Both the position numbers and the translations under genes were made by a program. The notes beneath the pieces were generated by a model. The model was not told where the DNA came from and ran no database searches. It saw only the letters and a list, made by a program, of their open reading frames with translations. This document shows, piece by piece, positions 7,599 through 16,862 of a stretch of 64,000 nt of DNA (positions are counted from its first letter, which is position 1; each line of letters begins with the position of its first letter). Source of the DNA: Ectothiorhodospiraceae bacterium (lineage in GTDB: Bacteria; Pseudomonadota; Gammaproteobacteria; Nitrococcales; Aquisalimonadaceae); the NCBI GenBank assembly GCA_020831885.1, contig JAFIFU010000006.1, forward strand, positions 1-64,000, in the 5' to 3' direction.

Positions 7599-8591
7599 AT
7601 GAACCGGAACACCGTATACCGAGCTGTTGGCCTGGCCGCCGCCGGCTTGCTGATTGCGGCAGGCACGTTCGCCAGTACCGCCCAGGCCCAGCAGCGCTTC
7701 ACCACGATCGGAACCGGCGGCGTGACCGGCGTTTACTATCCCACCGGCGGTGCCATCTGCAGTCTGGTCAATCGAGGGCGCAGTGAGCATGGCATCCGTT
7801 GCTCGGCCGAGAGTACGGCCGGATCCATTTATAATCTGAACGCACTGGCCGAAGGGGATCTGGAGTTCGGAGTGGTCCAATCCGACTGGCAGTACCACGC
7901 GTACAACGGCAGCGATCAGTTCGCGGACCAGGGGCCGAATGAGGACCTGCGGGCCGTCTTCTCGCTGCACCCCGAACCCTTCACGGTCGTGGTTCGTCCG
8001 GATGCGGAGATCGCCAGCTTCGATGAGATCAAGGGCAAACGTGTCAATGTGGGCAATCCGGGTTCCGGCCAACGGGGCACCGTGGAGCGCCTGATGGACG
8101 TCTACGGCTGGACCATGCGGGACTTCTCCCTGGCCTCGGAGCTGCCGTCGCGGGAGCAGTCCGCCGCGCTGTGTGACAACCGCATTGACGTGGTGCTGTT
8201 CACCGTGGGGCATCCGTCCGGATCCATCCAGGAGCCCATTGCCACCTGTGATGCGCGCCTGGTGCCGGTGACCGGCGAGCGGGTCGACCGTTTGGTGGAG
8301 GAGACTCCGTATTACTTCCATGCCACGATTCCAGGCGGGATGTATCCCAACCATGACGCGGACGTGGAAACCTTCGGCGTCGGCGCCACCTTTGTCACGC
8401 GGGCGGACGTGCCGGAAGAGGTGGTCTATCAGGTGACGCGGGCCGTGTTCGAGAATCTGGACACGTTCAAGGGGCTGCATCCGGCGTTCGGAGTGCTGGA
8501 GGCGGACGTCATGATCAGCGAGGGCTTGTCCGCACCGCTCCATGAGGGGGCGAAACGCTACTTCCGCGAGGCGGGCCTGCTGGGCGACTGA
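7599..8591 (+). CDS. TRAP transporter substrate-binding protein, TAXI family
   Basis: This 330-residue periplasmic protein starts with a clear Sec signal peptide: positive N-region MNRNTVYR, a hydrophobic core, and cleavage after AQA near residue 31. The mature start FTTIGTGGVTGVYYPTGGA is the hallmark of TAXI (TRAP-associated extracytoplasmic immunogenic) binding proteins, and ESTAGSIYNLNAL and FGVVQSDWQYHAY continue the pattern. The family binds small dicarboxylates or amino acids such as glutamate, but the ligand here is not known. The gene lies 53 nt upstream of the fused TRAP permease, so the two form one transport system. Confidence 0.92.
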   Translation: MNRNTVYRAVGLAAAGLLIAAGTFASTAQAQQRFTTIGTGGVTGVYYPTGGAICSLVNRGRSEHGIRCSAESTAGSIYNLNALAEGDLEFGVVQSDWQYHAYNGSDQFADQGPNEDLRAVFSLHPEPFTVVVRPDAEIASFDEIKGKRVNVGNPGSGQRGTVERLMDVYGWTMRDFSLASELPSREQSAALCDNRIDVVLFTVGHPSGSIQEPIATCDARLVPVTGERVDRLVEETPYYFHATIPGGMYPNHDADVETFGVGATFVTRADVPEEVVYQVTRAVFENLDTFKGLHPAFGVLEADVMISEGLSAPLHEGAKRYFREAGLLGD

Positions 8592-8644
8592 TGCCGGGGC
8601 TTTGTGGTGCGGTCACCGGAAAGCCGTGTTGTTGAGGAGCTTGC

Positions 8645-11398
8645 GTGACGGAGCCGAACACGCAGTCCGGCGAAGAGGCCGCAAAGCGCCTGGCCAGCCT
8701 CGAGGGCGGTGAGCGCCATCCGGATGGACTCACCGCCCGCTTCATTTATGTGCTGGCCCTGGCGTGGTCCTGTTTTCAACTCTGGATCGCTTCGCCGTTG
8801 CCCTTCATCCTGGGCTTCGGCATGTTCCCGGATACCCAGGCCCGGGCGATCCATCTCACCTTTGCCCTGCTGCTGGTCTACTTGTTGTTTCCCGGGCGAC
8901 GTGGCCGTGGGCGGGTTGGCATCGCGCCGGTTGTCTACCTGGTTTTCGCGGCCCTGACGTTGTGGATGGCTTTGCTGGGTTGGCAGGGGCGGCCTGTACC
9001 GGGGACGCCACATGTGGCCGTGCTGTTGGTGCTGGCGGTCTCTCTCGTCGCTGTGGCGCTGGCGGGGATGCTGGAAACGGAAACCCGGCGGATCCCGTTG
9101 CTGGACTGGCTGCTGGCGGCCGCCGCCGGCTGTTCGGCGTTCTACCTTTACCTGTTTCATGCGGACCTGGCCGCTCGCCCCGGCCGTCCGGTGTTGGCGG
9201 ATCTCATCGTTGCCGGTGTTGGCATGGTCACGCTGCTGGAGGCTGCGCGGCGGGCGCTGGGGCCGGCCCTTGCGGTGATCGCCCTGGTGTTCCTGATCTA
9301 CACCTTCGGCGGACCGCATATGCCCGATCTGGTCGCCCATCGCGGGGCCTCGTTCTCCCGGGCGGCGTCTCAGTTCTGGCTATCCAGTGAAGGTGTGTTC
9401 GGTATTGCGCTGGGTGTCTCCACCAGCTTCGTGTTTCTGTTCGTCCTGTTCGGGGCCTTGCTGGATCGCGCCGGCGCCGGCAATTACTTCATTCAGGTGG
9501 CTTTCTCCCTGCTGGGGCACCTGCGGGGCGGGCCGGCCAAGGCCGCCGTGGTGGCCTCGGGGATGACCGGGATCATCTCCGGTTCGTCCATCGCCAATAC
9601 CGTCACCACCGGCACCTTCACCATTCCCCTGATGAAGCGGGTGGGCTTCCGGTCGGAAAAGGCCGGTGCCGTGGAGGTGGCCAGCTCGGTGAACGGGCAG
9701 TTGATGCCGCCGGTTATGGGGGCGGCAGCCTTCCTGATGGTGGAATACGTGGGGATCAGCTATCTGGAAGTGATCCGTCACGCCTTTCTGCCGGCGGTGA
9801 TTTCCTATATCGCGCTGCTGTATATCGTTCATCTGGAGGCACTGAAGGCGGACATGAAAGGCATTCCGCCGCGGGTGGTCACGCCGTTGTTTCAGAAACT
9901 CTTCGTCTTTGCCACGGTAGTCGTGGGCCTGATTGTGCTCTCGGCGTTGGTTTACTACGGCATCGGCTGGATCCGTGTGGTACTGGGGCCGGCGGCGAAT
10001 CTGGTGGTAGCGGTGCTGATCCTGGCCGGCTATCTGGGCCTGCTCTGGAATGCCGCCCGCTATCCGGAACTGCCCCACGACGATCCGTCCAAACCGGTCT
10101 ACGCACTCCCCGCGCCAGGGCCCACCATCCACAGCGGCCTGCATTTCATTCTGCCCCTGGTGGTGTTGATCTGGGCGTTGATCGTCGAGCGATTGTCCCC
10201 CGGGCTGTCCGCCTTCTGGGCGGTGAGTTTTCTGATCTTCATCGTGCTTACCCAGCGGCCGCTGCTGAACCTGTTGCGTGGCCGGCACCGGTATGGTGAG
10301 GCGGTCTTGCACGGTGTTCGCGACCTGCTGGACGGCATGGTCCAGGGGGCGCGCAACATGGTGGGTATCGGTGTCGCCACAGCGGCGGCGGGCATCATCG
10401 TGGGCACGGTCTCCATGACCGGGGTCGGTCTGGTGCTGACCCAGGTGGTGGAGGTGATCTCCGGTGGCAATCTGATGCTGATGCTCATGCTGGTGGCGGT
10501 GCTCAGCCTGGTGCTGGGGCTGGGCCTGCCCACCACGGCGAACTACATCATCGTGGCCAGCCTGATGGCGCCCGTGGTGGTGGAACTGGGAGCACAGGCG
10601 GGCCTGCTGGTGCCGCTGATCGCGGTGCACTTGTTCGTGTTCTATTTCGGCATCATGGCGGATGTGACGCCGCCGGTGGGGCTGGCCTCCTTCGCGGCCG
10701 CCGCGGTGGCGCGGGGCGACCCGATCCGGACAGGCGTCTATGCCTTCTACTACAGTCTGCGTACAGTGGCTCTGCCCTTCCTGTTCATTTTCAACACCCA
10801 GTTGCTGCTGATCGGTGTGGATAACGTCTGGGATCTGGCCCTGACCTTTGTCAGTGCCACCATCGCCATGCTGGTGTTCGCGGCGGCCACCCAGGGCTAT
10901 TTCGTCGTGCGGACACGTTGGTATGAAGTGGCAGCGCTGCTTCTGGTGGCGTTCACGCTGTTCCGGCCCGGCTACTGGATGGACCGGGTCGCACCGGAAT
11001 TCGAGGCCGTCCCGGCGCATCAGGCTGTGGCCTACGTGGACTCGCTGGATGCGGGGGACCGGCTGCGTTTCCAGGTGGAGGGCATGGATGCGGAGGGTCG
11101 CGAGGTGTCCCGTCTGGTGATGCTCCGGGTGGATGAGGAAGGGGACGGATTCGACCGTTTGCAGGATGCGGGGGTGATGATCATGGTCTTCGGCGAGCAG
11201 GTGCAGGTGTCCAGCGTCAGTTATGGCAGTCAGGCGGATCGGGTGGGGATATCCACCGGACAGCGTATCACCGAAGTGCTGATGCCGGCGGAGCGGCCAG
11301 ACCCACGGTGGTTCTTCCTGCCTGCACTGGGCCTGCTTGGCACGATCTGGTGGTGGCAACGGCGCCGGGCCGGGCGATCGCCGCATGAGTCCGGTTAG
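8645..11398 (+). CDS. Fused TRAP transporter permease (DctQ-DctM fusion, TAXI type, DUF3394 tail)
   Basis: This is a 917-residue polytopic inner-membrane protein. The first ~220 residues hold helices replacing the separate small DctQ subunit. Residues ~230-690 form the DctM ion-transporter domain with GMTGIISGSSIANTVTTGTF and GLGLPTTANYIIVASLMAP, the two conserved hairpin-loop signatures. The final ~190 residues (from about SATIAMLVFAAATQGYF) match the DUF3394 tail of TAXI permeases: a periplasmic-looking segment followed by a last helix and an Arg-rich end. Transport is driven by a cation gradient, probably Na+ in such systems. The start is GTG 8645 after GAGGAG. Confidence 0.92.
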   Translation: MTEPNTQSGEEAAKRLASLEGGERHPDGLTARFIYVLALAWSCFQLWIASPLPFILGFGMFPDTQARAIHLTFALLLVYLLFPGRRGRGRVGIAPVVYLVFAALTLWMALLGWQGRPVPGTPHVAVLLVLAVSLVAVALAGMLETETRRIPLLDWLLAAAAGCSAFYLYLFHADLAARPGRPVLADLIVAGVGMVTLLEAARRALGPALAVIALVFLIYTFGGPHMPDLVAHRGASFSRAASQFWLSSEGVFGIALGVSTSFVFLFVLFGALLDRAGAGNYFIQVAFSLLGHLRGGPAKAAVVASGMTGIISGSSIANTVTTGTFTIPLMKRVGFRSEKAGAVEVASSVNGQLMPPVMGAAAFLMVEYVGISYLEVIRHAFLPAVISYIALLYIVHLEALKADMKGIPPRVVTPLFQKLFVFATVVVGLIVLSALVYYGIGWIRVVLGPAANLVVAVLILAGYLGLLWNAARYPELPHDDPSKPVYALPAPGPTIHSGLHFILPLVVLIWALIVERLSPGLSAFWAVSFLIFIVLTQRPLLNLLRGRHRYGEAVLHGVRDLLDGMVQGARNMVGIGVATAAAGIIVGTVSMTGVGLVLTQVVEVISGGNLMLMLMLVAVLSLVLGLGLPTTANYIIVASLMAPVVVELGAQAGLLVPLIAVHLFVFYFGIMADVTPPVGLASFAAAAVARGDPIRTGVYAFYYSLRTVALPFLFIFNTQLLLIGVDNVWDLALTFVSATIAMLVFAAATQGYFVVRTRWYEVAALLLVAFTLFRPGYWMDRVAPEFEAVPAHQAVAYVDSLDAGDRLRFQVEGMDAEGREVSRLVMLRVDEEGDGFDRLQDAGVMIMVFGEQVQVSSVSYGSQADRVGISTGQRITEVLMPAERPDPRWFFLPALGLLGTIWWWQRRRAGRSPHESG

Positions 11399-11424
11399 TG
11401 CCGATCTCCGACCACCGGTGGGCG

Positions 11425-12285
11425 TCAGCTTCTGATGGCCTCGTCCAGCCGGAGGATGCGTTCCGCGTCCTCCACGTGGAGGGCTTCCACCATCTTGCCG
11501 TTCACCACCACAACACCACGGCCATCGGCCTTTGCCTGCTGCCAGGCGTCGATGACTTCGCGGGCATGGTCGATCTCCAGGCGGGTGGGGCTGAAGATTT
11601 CGTTGGCCACCTTTAGCTGATTGGGGTGGATGCACGTCTTTCCGTCGAAGCCCAGGTCGCGGCCCTGGAAACAGGCGTCCCGGAAGCCCTCGGCGTTGTG
11701 CAGGTCCAGGTACACGCCGTCCAGGATCTCCAGTCCGTAAGCACGGGCGGCGATCACGGAGCGGGACAGGGCGGCCAGCAGGCCGATGCGGTCCGCGGTA
11801 TGGCGTACCCGCAGGTCCCGGGCCAGATCCGATGTGCCCATGACCAGCACCTCCAGCCGGGGTGAACAGCGGCAGATATCCTGGATGTTCAGGATGCCCA
11901 ATGGCGTCTCGGCCATGACCCAGATGGGGAGATCCTCCGGACCACCGGCCTGGTTCAGCACCTCCACCGCCCGGGTGACGTCCTCCATCTCGCTGATCTT
12001 GGGTAGCAGTACCGCGTCCGGCGGTCGGCCGGCGACCGCCTCCAGGTCGTCCTGTCCCCAGGGGGTATCCAGGCTGTTCACGCGTACGATCACTTCCCTG
12101 TTGCCGAAACCGCCCTGGTGGATCGCGGCGCAGACCTGATCCCGGGCGGCGGGTTTCTGCGCCGGGGAGACGGCATCCTCCAGGTCCAGAATCACGGCGT
12201 CTGTGTCCAATGTGCGCGCCTTCTCGATGGCACGCGCATTGGATCCCGGCATGTAGAGCACGGAACGGCGAGGGCGTACTCGCAT
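11425..12285 (-). CDS. HpcH/HpaI aldolase / CitE-like acyl-CoA lyase
   Basis: This 286-residue protein is of the CitE-like lyase group (malyl-CoA, citramalyl-CoA or beta-methylmalyl-CoA lyases). Signatures are RRSVLYMPGSNARAIEKA, TDAVILDLEDAV (Mg-binding acidic residues), PKISEMED, MAETPLGILNI and GFDGKTCIHPNQL. It has no citD or citF partners, so it is not citrate lyase. The start is ATG 12285 with AGGAGAT just upstream; longer in-frame starts read into the divergent guaD promoter region. It is convergent with the TRAP permease (26-nt gap) and divergent from guaD. The exact acyl-CoA substrate is undetermined. Confidence 0.88.
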   Translation of the reverse strand: MRVRPRRSVLYMPGSNARAIEKARTLDTDAVILDLEDAVSPAQKPAARDQVCAAIHQGGFGNREVIVRVNSLDTPWGQDDLEAVAGRPPDAVLLPKISEMEDVTRAVEVLNQAGGPEDLPIWVMAETPLGILNIQDICRCSPRLEVLVMGTSDLARDLRVRHTADRIGLLAALSRSVIAARAYGLEILDGVYLDLHNAEGFRDACFQGRDLGFDGKTCIHPNQLKVANEIFSPTRLEIDHAREVIDAWQQAKADGRGVVVVNGKMVEALHVEDAERILRLDEAIRS

Positions 12286-12370
12286 CGGTATCTCCTGACT
12301 TGTGGCCGGTGCAAGTGTAGAGTTCCGGCATGAGGTAAGCGTTGTCGTCGCAGTGTAACCGGAGGGCAAG

Positions 12371-13681
12371 GTGACCACCCAACCGGATGACAGCCTTTTG
12401 CTGGGTACCCTGGTCCAGGCGGTGCCGGGTGAAACCGGTGCCCCGGTCCTGCAGGTCACGGAACGGGGTGCGCTGTGGTTGCGCCAGGGCCGTATCGCGG
12501 CGACGGGTACGGCGGACCGGGTGCGCGCTGTGGCCCCCGAAGGCGTAGCCGTTCACGACCACGGTGGCCGGCTGATTCTGCCCGGTTTCGTGGATGCCCA
12601 TATCCACCTGCCGCAGACCGACATCATTGCCAGTCACGGGGAACATCTGCTGGCCTGGCTGGAACGTTACGCGTTTCCGGTGGAAGAGGCCTTCTCGGAC
12701 GAGACCGTCGCCGCGGAGGTCAGCGGTTTTTTCCTGGAGGAACTGCTCCGTAACGGTACAACGACCGCCGTGGTGCTTGGCAGCGTGCACCCCCAGTCGG
12801 TGGAGGCCCTGTTCCGTGAGGCCCACGCCCGCGGCCTGCGCCTGGTCGCGGGCAAATTGCTGATGGATCGCAATTGCCCGGCGGCGCTCCGGGACGGACC
12901 CGGTCTGGGACTGGACCAGAGCCGTGAACTGATCCGGCGGTGGCACGGGGTGGGGCGGCTGCGCTACGCGCTCACCCCCAGGTTCGCACCCGCCTGCAGC
13001 GCGGCCCAACTGCGCGGGATCGCCAAGTTGGCCGAGCAGCACCCGGATGTCTACGTGCACAGCCATCTGGCGGAGTCACGCGGGGAGCTGGACTGGGTGC
13101 GGCATGTGTTTCCGGAGCAGGCCAGCTATCTGGACGTTTACCGGGACTTCGGTCTGTTGCGCCGGCGGGCGCTGTTTGCGCATTGTATCCACCTGGATCA
13201 AAACGAACGGGAACGCATGGCGACGGCGGGTGCTGCCGCCGTTTTCTGTCCCACCTCGAACCTGTTCCTGGGCAGCGGGTTGTTCGATTACGCGGCCTGT
13301 CGGCGGGCGGGGCTGCGGATCGCTCTGGGAACGGACGTGGGTGCAGGGACCAGTTTCAGCATGCTGCGCACTGCGGCGGAGGCCTACAAAGTGGCGGCGC
13401 TGCAGGGAGCGCCGCCGAGTCCGGCGGAACTGCTGTACCTGATGACCCGGGGCGGTGCGGAAGCCCTTTATCTGGACGATCACATCGGTTCCCTGGAGGT
13501 TGGCATGGAGGCGGACTGCGTGGTGCTGGACCCCGGGGCCACGCCGCTCCTGGCGCGCCGGGCGGCCTGCTGCGAGTCGGTGGATGAATTGTTGTTCGCA
13601 ATCCTGATGCTGGGCGATGACCGTCATGTGGCCGCCGTGTATACCGGGGCAATACGGTACACCCCGGTCGCGGATGGTTGA
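12371..13681 (+). CDS. guaD: Guanine deaminase
   Basis: This 436-residue amidohydrolase deaminates guanine to xanthine. The metal-site motifs appear in order: FVDAHIHLPQTDI (HxH, residues ~75-80), VYVHSHLAES (His near 228), FAHCIHLDQNE (His near 270) and GTDVGAGTSFSML (catalytic Asp near 320). The PQTD-x-x-A-S stretch after HxH and the length are typical of bacterial GuaD and separate it from other Amidohydrolase_1 enzymes. The start is GTG 12371 behind GGAGGG. No other purine-degradation genes are in the window, so it probably serves nitrogen salvage alone here. Confidence 0.93.
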   Translation: MTTQPDDSLLLGTLVQAVPGETGAPVLQVTERGALWLRQGRIAATGTADRVRAVAPEGVAVHDHGGRLILPGFVDAHIHLPQTDIIASHGEHLLAWLERYAFPVEEAFSDETVAAEVSGFFLEELLRNGTTTAVVLGSVHPQSVEALFREAHARGLRLVAGKLLMDRNCPAALRDGPGLGLDQSRELIRRWHGVGRLRYALTPRFAPACSAAQLRGIAKLAEQHPDVYVHSHLAESRGELDWVRHVFPEQASYLDVYRDFGLLRRRALFAHCIHLDQNERERMATAGAAAVFCPTSNLFLGSGLFDYAACRRAGLRIALGTDVGAGTSFSMLRTAAEAYKVAALQGAPPSPAELLYLMTRGGAEALYLDDHIGSLEVGMEADCVVLDPGATPLLARRAACCESVDELLFAILMLGDDRHVAAVYTGAIRYTPVADG

Positions 13682-13698
13682 GGTGACCGTGCCCGGAT

Positions 13699-14850
13699 TC
13701 AGTCCCGTCCGTTGGCCACAACACGTCGGGGCCCGTCGTCCGCCAGGCAGACCCGGTTCCGACCCGCCGCCTTGGCCTGGTACAAGGCCCGATCCGCGCG
13801 ATCCAGCAGCTCGATAACCCCTTCCCCCGGCTGATGGCAGGCAACCCCGATGGACACGGTCTGGGGCAGTGTCGATCCGGGCCGCCGACACCGGTGCTCG
13901 ACACGCCGCCGCAGGCGCTCCGCCACCTGCACCGCCTGGCGTCCATCCACCCCCGGGACCAGGACCAGGAACTCTTCACCGCCGTACCGGCAGAGGCGGT
14001 CGATGCTCCGCAATTCTTCCCCCAGAGCATCCGCCACCGCCCGGATCAGACGATCCCCTGCCAGATGGCCGTGTTCGTCGTTCACCAGCTTGAACCGGTC
14101 CAGATCCAGCATCATGACCGCGAGACTGCCGTCGTTGCGCTCCGCCTGCTCCCATTCGTCCCGGAGCAGATGCATCATGTGACGCCGGTTGTACTGGCCC
14201 GTGAGTTCGTCGCGGATCGCCTGGGCGCGGATCTGCTCCATGGCATGACCCAGTTCCCGGTTGGTCAGGCTGAGCTTTTCACGCATGCCGCTCACCACAC
14301 CGGCCAGCACGGCAAAGGTCGGCAGCAGGATGACCAGTGCCATGAGCTGCAGCAGTTCCACGCGCAGGTCCACCGCCTGGGGTCGGACGTGGAACAAGGC
14401 GAAGAGCACGCCCACATGCCCGGCCAGTGTTCCGGCACTCATGGCCATGAGCTGTCGCGTGTTCAGGCGGAACACGCCGAACAGGAAGATCACCACGAAC
14501 ATCAGTAACAGCCCGCCCCGGCCCTCATCCACGTGATAGCTGCCCAGCAGCATCATCGCGATGCCGCCCGTCATCTGATGGATGGTAAGGCTGGGTTCCC
14601 GGAAGCGAAGATTGAAACCGGTGCGGAACGCCGCGTAGAAAGCGGCATTGATGATGACAGTGGCTGCGGTCACCCACAGGTATCCCCGCAGGCTCATGGC
14701 GCCGCTGACCACATAGGCAAGAAACAGCATGGAGGAGAGCGCGTACGATACCAAGGCCAAGAAGAAGCGGCGTAGCCGCAAGGCCTGGTCAGGGTCATCC
14801 TCCGGGGCCGTGCGTGCGTGCTCGGCCACCCTTATCCAGAATCGTTTCAT
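13699..14850 (-). CDS. Membrane-bound GGDEF diguanylate cyclase
   Basis: This is a 383-residue protein with about six transmembrane helices in the first ~190 residues, a short coiled linker, and a C-terminal GGDEF domain that makes c-di-GMP. The active site is RYGGEEFLVLV, an active variant of the signature. An inhibitory I-site RxxD (RSID) sits exactly five residues before GGEEF, so product inhibition is expected. DELTGQYNRRH and MMLDLDRFKLVNDEHGH are the conserved substrate-binding segments. There is no EAL domain. The start is ATG 14850; upstream in-frame codons look like intergenic sequence. It is convergent with guaD (17-nt gap). Confidence 0.93.
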   Translation of the reverse strand: MKRFWIRVAEHARTAPEDDPDQALRLRRFFLALVSYALSSMLFLAYVVSGAMSLRGYLWVTAATVIINAAFYAAFRTGFNLRFREPSLTIHQMTGGIAMMLLGSYHVDEGRGGLLLMFVVIFLFGVFRLNTRQLMAMSAGTLAGHVGVLFALFHVRPQAVDLRVELLQLMALVILLPTFAVLAGVVSGMREKLSLTNRELGHAMEQIRAQAIRDELTGQYNRRHMMHLLRDEWEQAERNDGSLAVMMLDLDRFKLVNDEHGHLAGDRLIRAVADALGEELRSIDRLCRYGGEEFLVLVPGVDGRQAVQVAERLRRRVEHRCRRPGSTLPQTVSIGVACHQPGEGVIELLDRADRALYQAKAAGRNRVCLADDGPRRVVANGRD

Positions 14851-15177
14851 GGATCGCTCTCGGCAGAAGGCGGGTGGCGGCCTCCCTGGGCGGGATTCAG
14901 GTTGTTGTTGGAATGAGCCGCGGCCTGCCGATGGCCGCAACGCCACACGCCGGGACTCAAGCTACCCTATCGGGCGAGGTCTGTCATCATCTCTCCACAG
15001 GAGACTTCTCACCCAGCCCACTCCCGGGAGAGAAGGCGCCGAGAACGGCCAATAGAAGGCGAGGCAATCACCCATCCGCCGTCCAGGTGAAGGTGGCGCT
15101 GGCAACGCTGAAGCAGGAGTGCACGGGATGGACGGCCCCGTCCGAGGCTGTGTCCGATGTTCTTGTCTGACCTCAGC
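14851..15177. other. Intergenic region without a recognisable gene
   Basis: This 327-nt stretch separates the diguanylate cyclase from the DUF3185 gene, both on the minus strand. It contains a short hairpin, GGACGG / CCGTCC near 15129-15144, which could end DUF3185 transcription. Open frames here lack ribosome sites and family-like sequence. I see no further repeat or RNA signature. Confidence 0.5.
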
Positions 15178-15381
15178 TCAGCCCCGAACCAGGAGCATGA
15201 TGAAGCCACCGACGGCAGCAGCGGCACCGAAGACGAAATACCAGGTGGTGGTGTCCGAGAACCGACCTGTGAATGTCTGGACAATCTGTTCACCGGCGCT
15301 CTGAGATGCCTGGTAGCCGAAGTACAGCAGAATCGCGCCGGTAACCAGCAGGACGATTCCGATGATCTGTATATTGGTCAT
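15178..15381 (-). CDS. DUF3185 family small membrane protein
   Basis: This 67-residue protein has two transmembrane helices, IQIIGIVLLVTGAILLYFGY at the N-terminus and WYFVFGAAAAVGGFIMLLV at the C-terminus, joined by a polar loop with AGEQIVQTFTGRFSD. This layout (helix, G-Y-x-A-S-x-S-x-G-E-Q, F-T-G-R-x-S-D-x-T, helix) is the DUF3185 family, found across gammaproteobacteria with no known function. It is likely an inner-membrane protein. The gene is isolated, with a 279-nt gap on its promoter side. Confidence 0.85.
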   Translation of the reverse strand: MTNIQIIGIVLLVTGAILLYFGYQASQSAGEQIVQTFTGRFSDTTTWYFVFGAAAAVGGFIMLLVRG

Positions 15382-15660
15382 GGTGACTGGCTCTTGCTGG
15401 TGACGGACTTCACGAAATCCTATTAGAGAGGAACCGTTGGGCGGGGTCTGTGCGGTGGCACACCCATGGGGCGGCTGATGCAGGACGGCGGGTGGATGAA
15501 GGCAATCAGGGCCCTCGCCGGGCTCTGCTGTCAGTCCATGTGTTCATGCGCTTCAAGGGTAGCGGGGACGGGTAGGGGAGTTGACCCGCATCCGGGACAG
15601 GAGGACCATGGACTCCTTACCTCTCGTCCGCATCGTCGTTCTTCCGGAGTACCCGTCCCC

Positions 15661-16626
15661 ATGCGTATCTTTGCCAACCCAGTCGGTGCCGGCTGGCTTT
15701 GGTTCCACAACCTCGCCACAGCCGACGGCACGCCTGTTGCTTACGATCCCCAGGCGCGGGCGTTTCTGCCTATGCCGCCCTTTTGTGCTAACCGGGAGGT
15801 CATCGGCTGCAACTGGATCGCTCCTGAACACGGCGCTTTCTGCCGGTCCTGCGCCATGACGGCGCTGGCCCCGGACCCCTCCATCCCCGGCGCCATCCCC
15901 AACTGGGCGGAGACCGAGGCCGCCAAACGCTGGGTGCTTGACAACCTCGGCCGCTGGCACTGGTTCCGGCCGGAGGACCCGGGCACGCGACCGGTTTTCC
16001 ACATGCTCGCCGAGGGCCCGACGCCCGTGTTCATGGGACATGCCGAGGGCGTTGTGACCATCAGCGTGGCTGAGGCGGACCCGGTGGTGCGCGTCACCCG
16101 CCGCCAGGCGCTGGAAGAGCCCTACCGCACCATGATCGGCCACATGCGCCACGAGATCGCCCATATGCTCTGGTGGCGGCTCAGCCTGCGCAACGATTTC
16201 CTGGACGCGTTTCGCGCCATGTTCGGCGATGAACGCACCGACTACCCTGCTGCGCTTCAGCGCCACTACGATGACGGTCCTCCCCCGGACTGGCGGCAGC
16301 GATTCCTGACCAGCTACGCCTCCGCGCATCCACATGAAGACTGGGCCGAGACCGCCGCGCATCTGCTGCACCTGACCGACATTACCGACAGCTTTGTCGC
16401 CGCGGGTCTGTCTTCCCCGGAATTGCCGAACCCTGGTTGGGACCCGTATGCGGAACCGGATGCCGACCGTCTGGTTCATGTCGCGGCTTCCCTCACGGTG
16501 GGAGTCAATCACGTTAACCGCTCCATGGGCCTGTCGGACCTTTATCCCTTCGTGCTGTCGGGTGCCGCCCGCCGCAAGCTCGCCTTCGTGCATGACTGGC
16601 TGCGCAGAGGGGCCCAGGGGCGTTGA
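15661..16626 (+). CDS. Putative zinc-binding metallopeptidase (Peptidase_Mx family) with degenerate N-terminal zinc ribbon
   Basis: This is a 321-residue protein. The C-terminal two-thirds matches the Peptidase_Mx family: GHAEGVVTISVAEADPV, then EPYRTMIGHMRHEIAHMLW with the zinc-protease motif HEIAH, and ASAHPHEDWAETAAHLLH supplying the downstream acidic/His segment. A cysteine cluster, FCANREVIGCNW and CRSC, is kept near residues 42-68. In typical members the very N-terminus is a CxxC...CxxCG ribbon; here the equivalent stretch MRIFANPVGAGWLWFHNLAT has no cysteine. The start at ATG 15661 is set by this alignment; its ribosome site is weak. The substrate is unknown. Confidence 0.8.
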   Translation: MRIFANPVGAGWLWFHNLATADGTPVAYDPQARAFLPMPPFCANREVIGCNWIAPEHGAFCRSCAMTALAPDPSIPGAIPNWAETEAAKRWVLDNLGRWHWFRPEDPGTRPVFHMLAEGPTPVFMGHAEGVVTISVAEADPVVRVTRRQALEEPYRTMIGHMRHEIAHMLWWRLSLRNDFLDAFRAMFGDERTDYPAALQRHYDDGPPPDWRQRFLTSYASAHPHEDWAETAAHLLHLTDITDSFVAAGLSSPELPNPGWDPYAEPDADRLVHVAASLTVGVNHVNRSMGLSDLYPFVLSGAARRKLAFVHDWLRRGAQGR

Positions 16627-16862
16627 CGGGGTCCACGGTCTGGGCACCGCCTACCCCGCCGCCCCGACGGTCTTCCCCCGGGTATGTGCGATAGCATACA
16701 GACATGGTGCGTGCCAGGCGCCAGCCTACAGGTTGGAGGGTATTCAAGTCCGCTGTCGAAGCGGGCGTGAATGGAAGCGCCGTACCCCTATGCACCCAGG
16801 CACGCCTCCCACTGGGTCGATGGACCATGGAATGGCGTGTCAGGCTCATCAGGAGCCTGAAC

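Noticed and set aside
9380-13066. A 1228-codon open frame on the minus strand across the TRAP permease, the CitE-like gene and guaD
   Set aside because: It is antisense to well-supported genes, rich in His/Gln/Arg with no family-like segment, and has no ribosome site. It arises from high GC bias at third positions.
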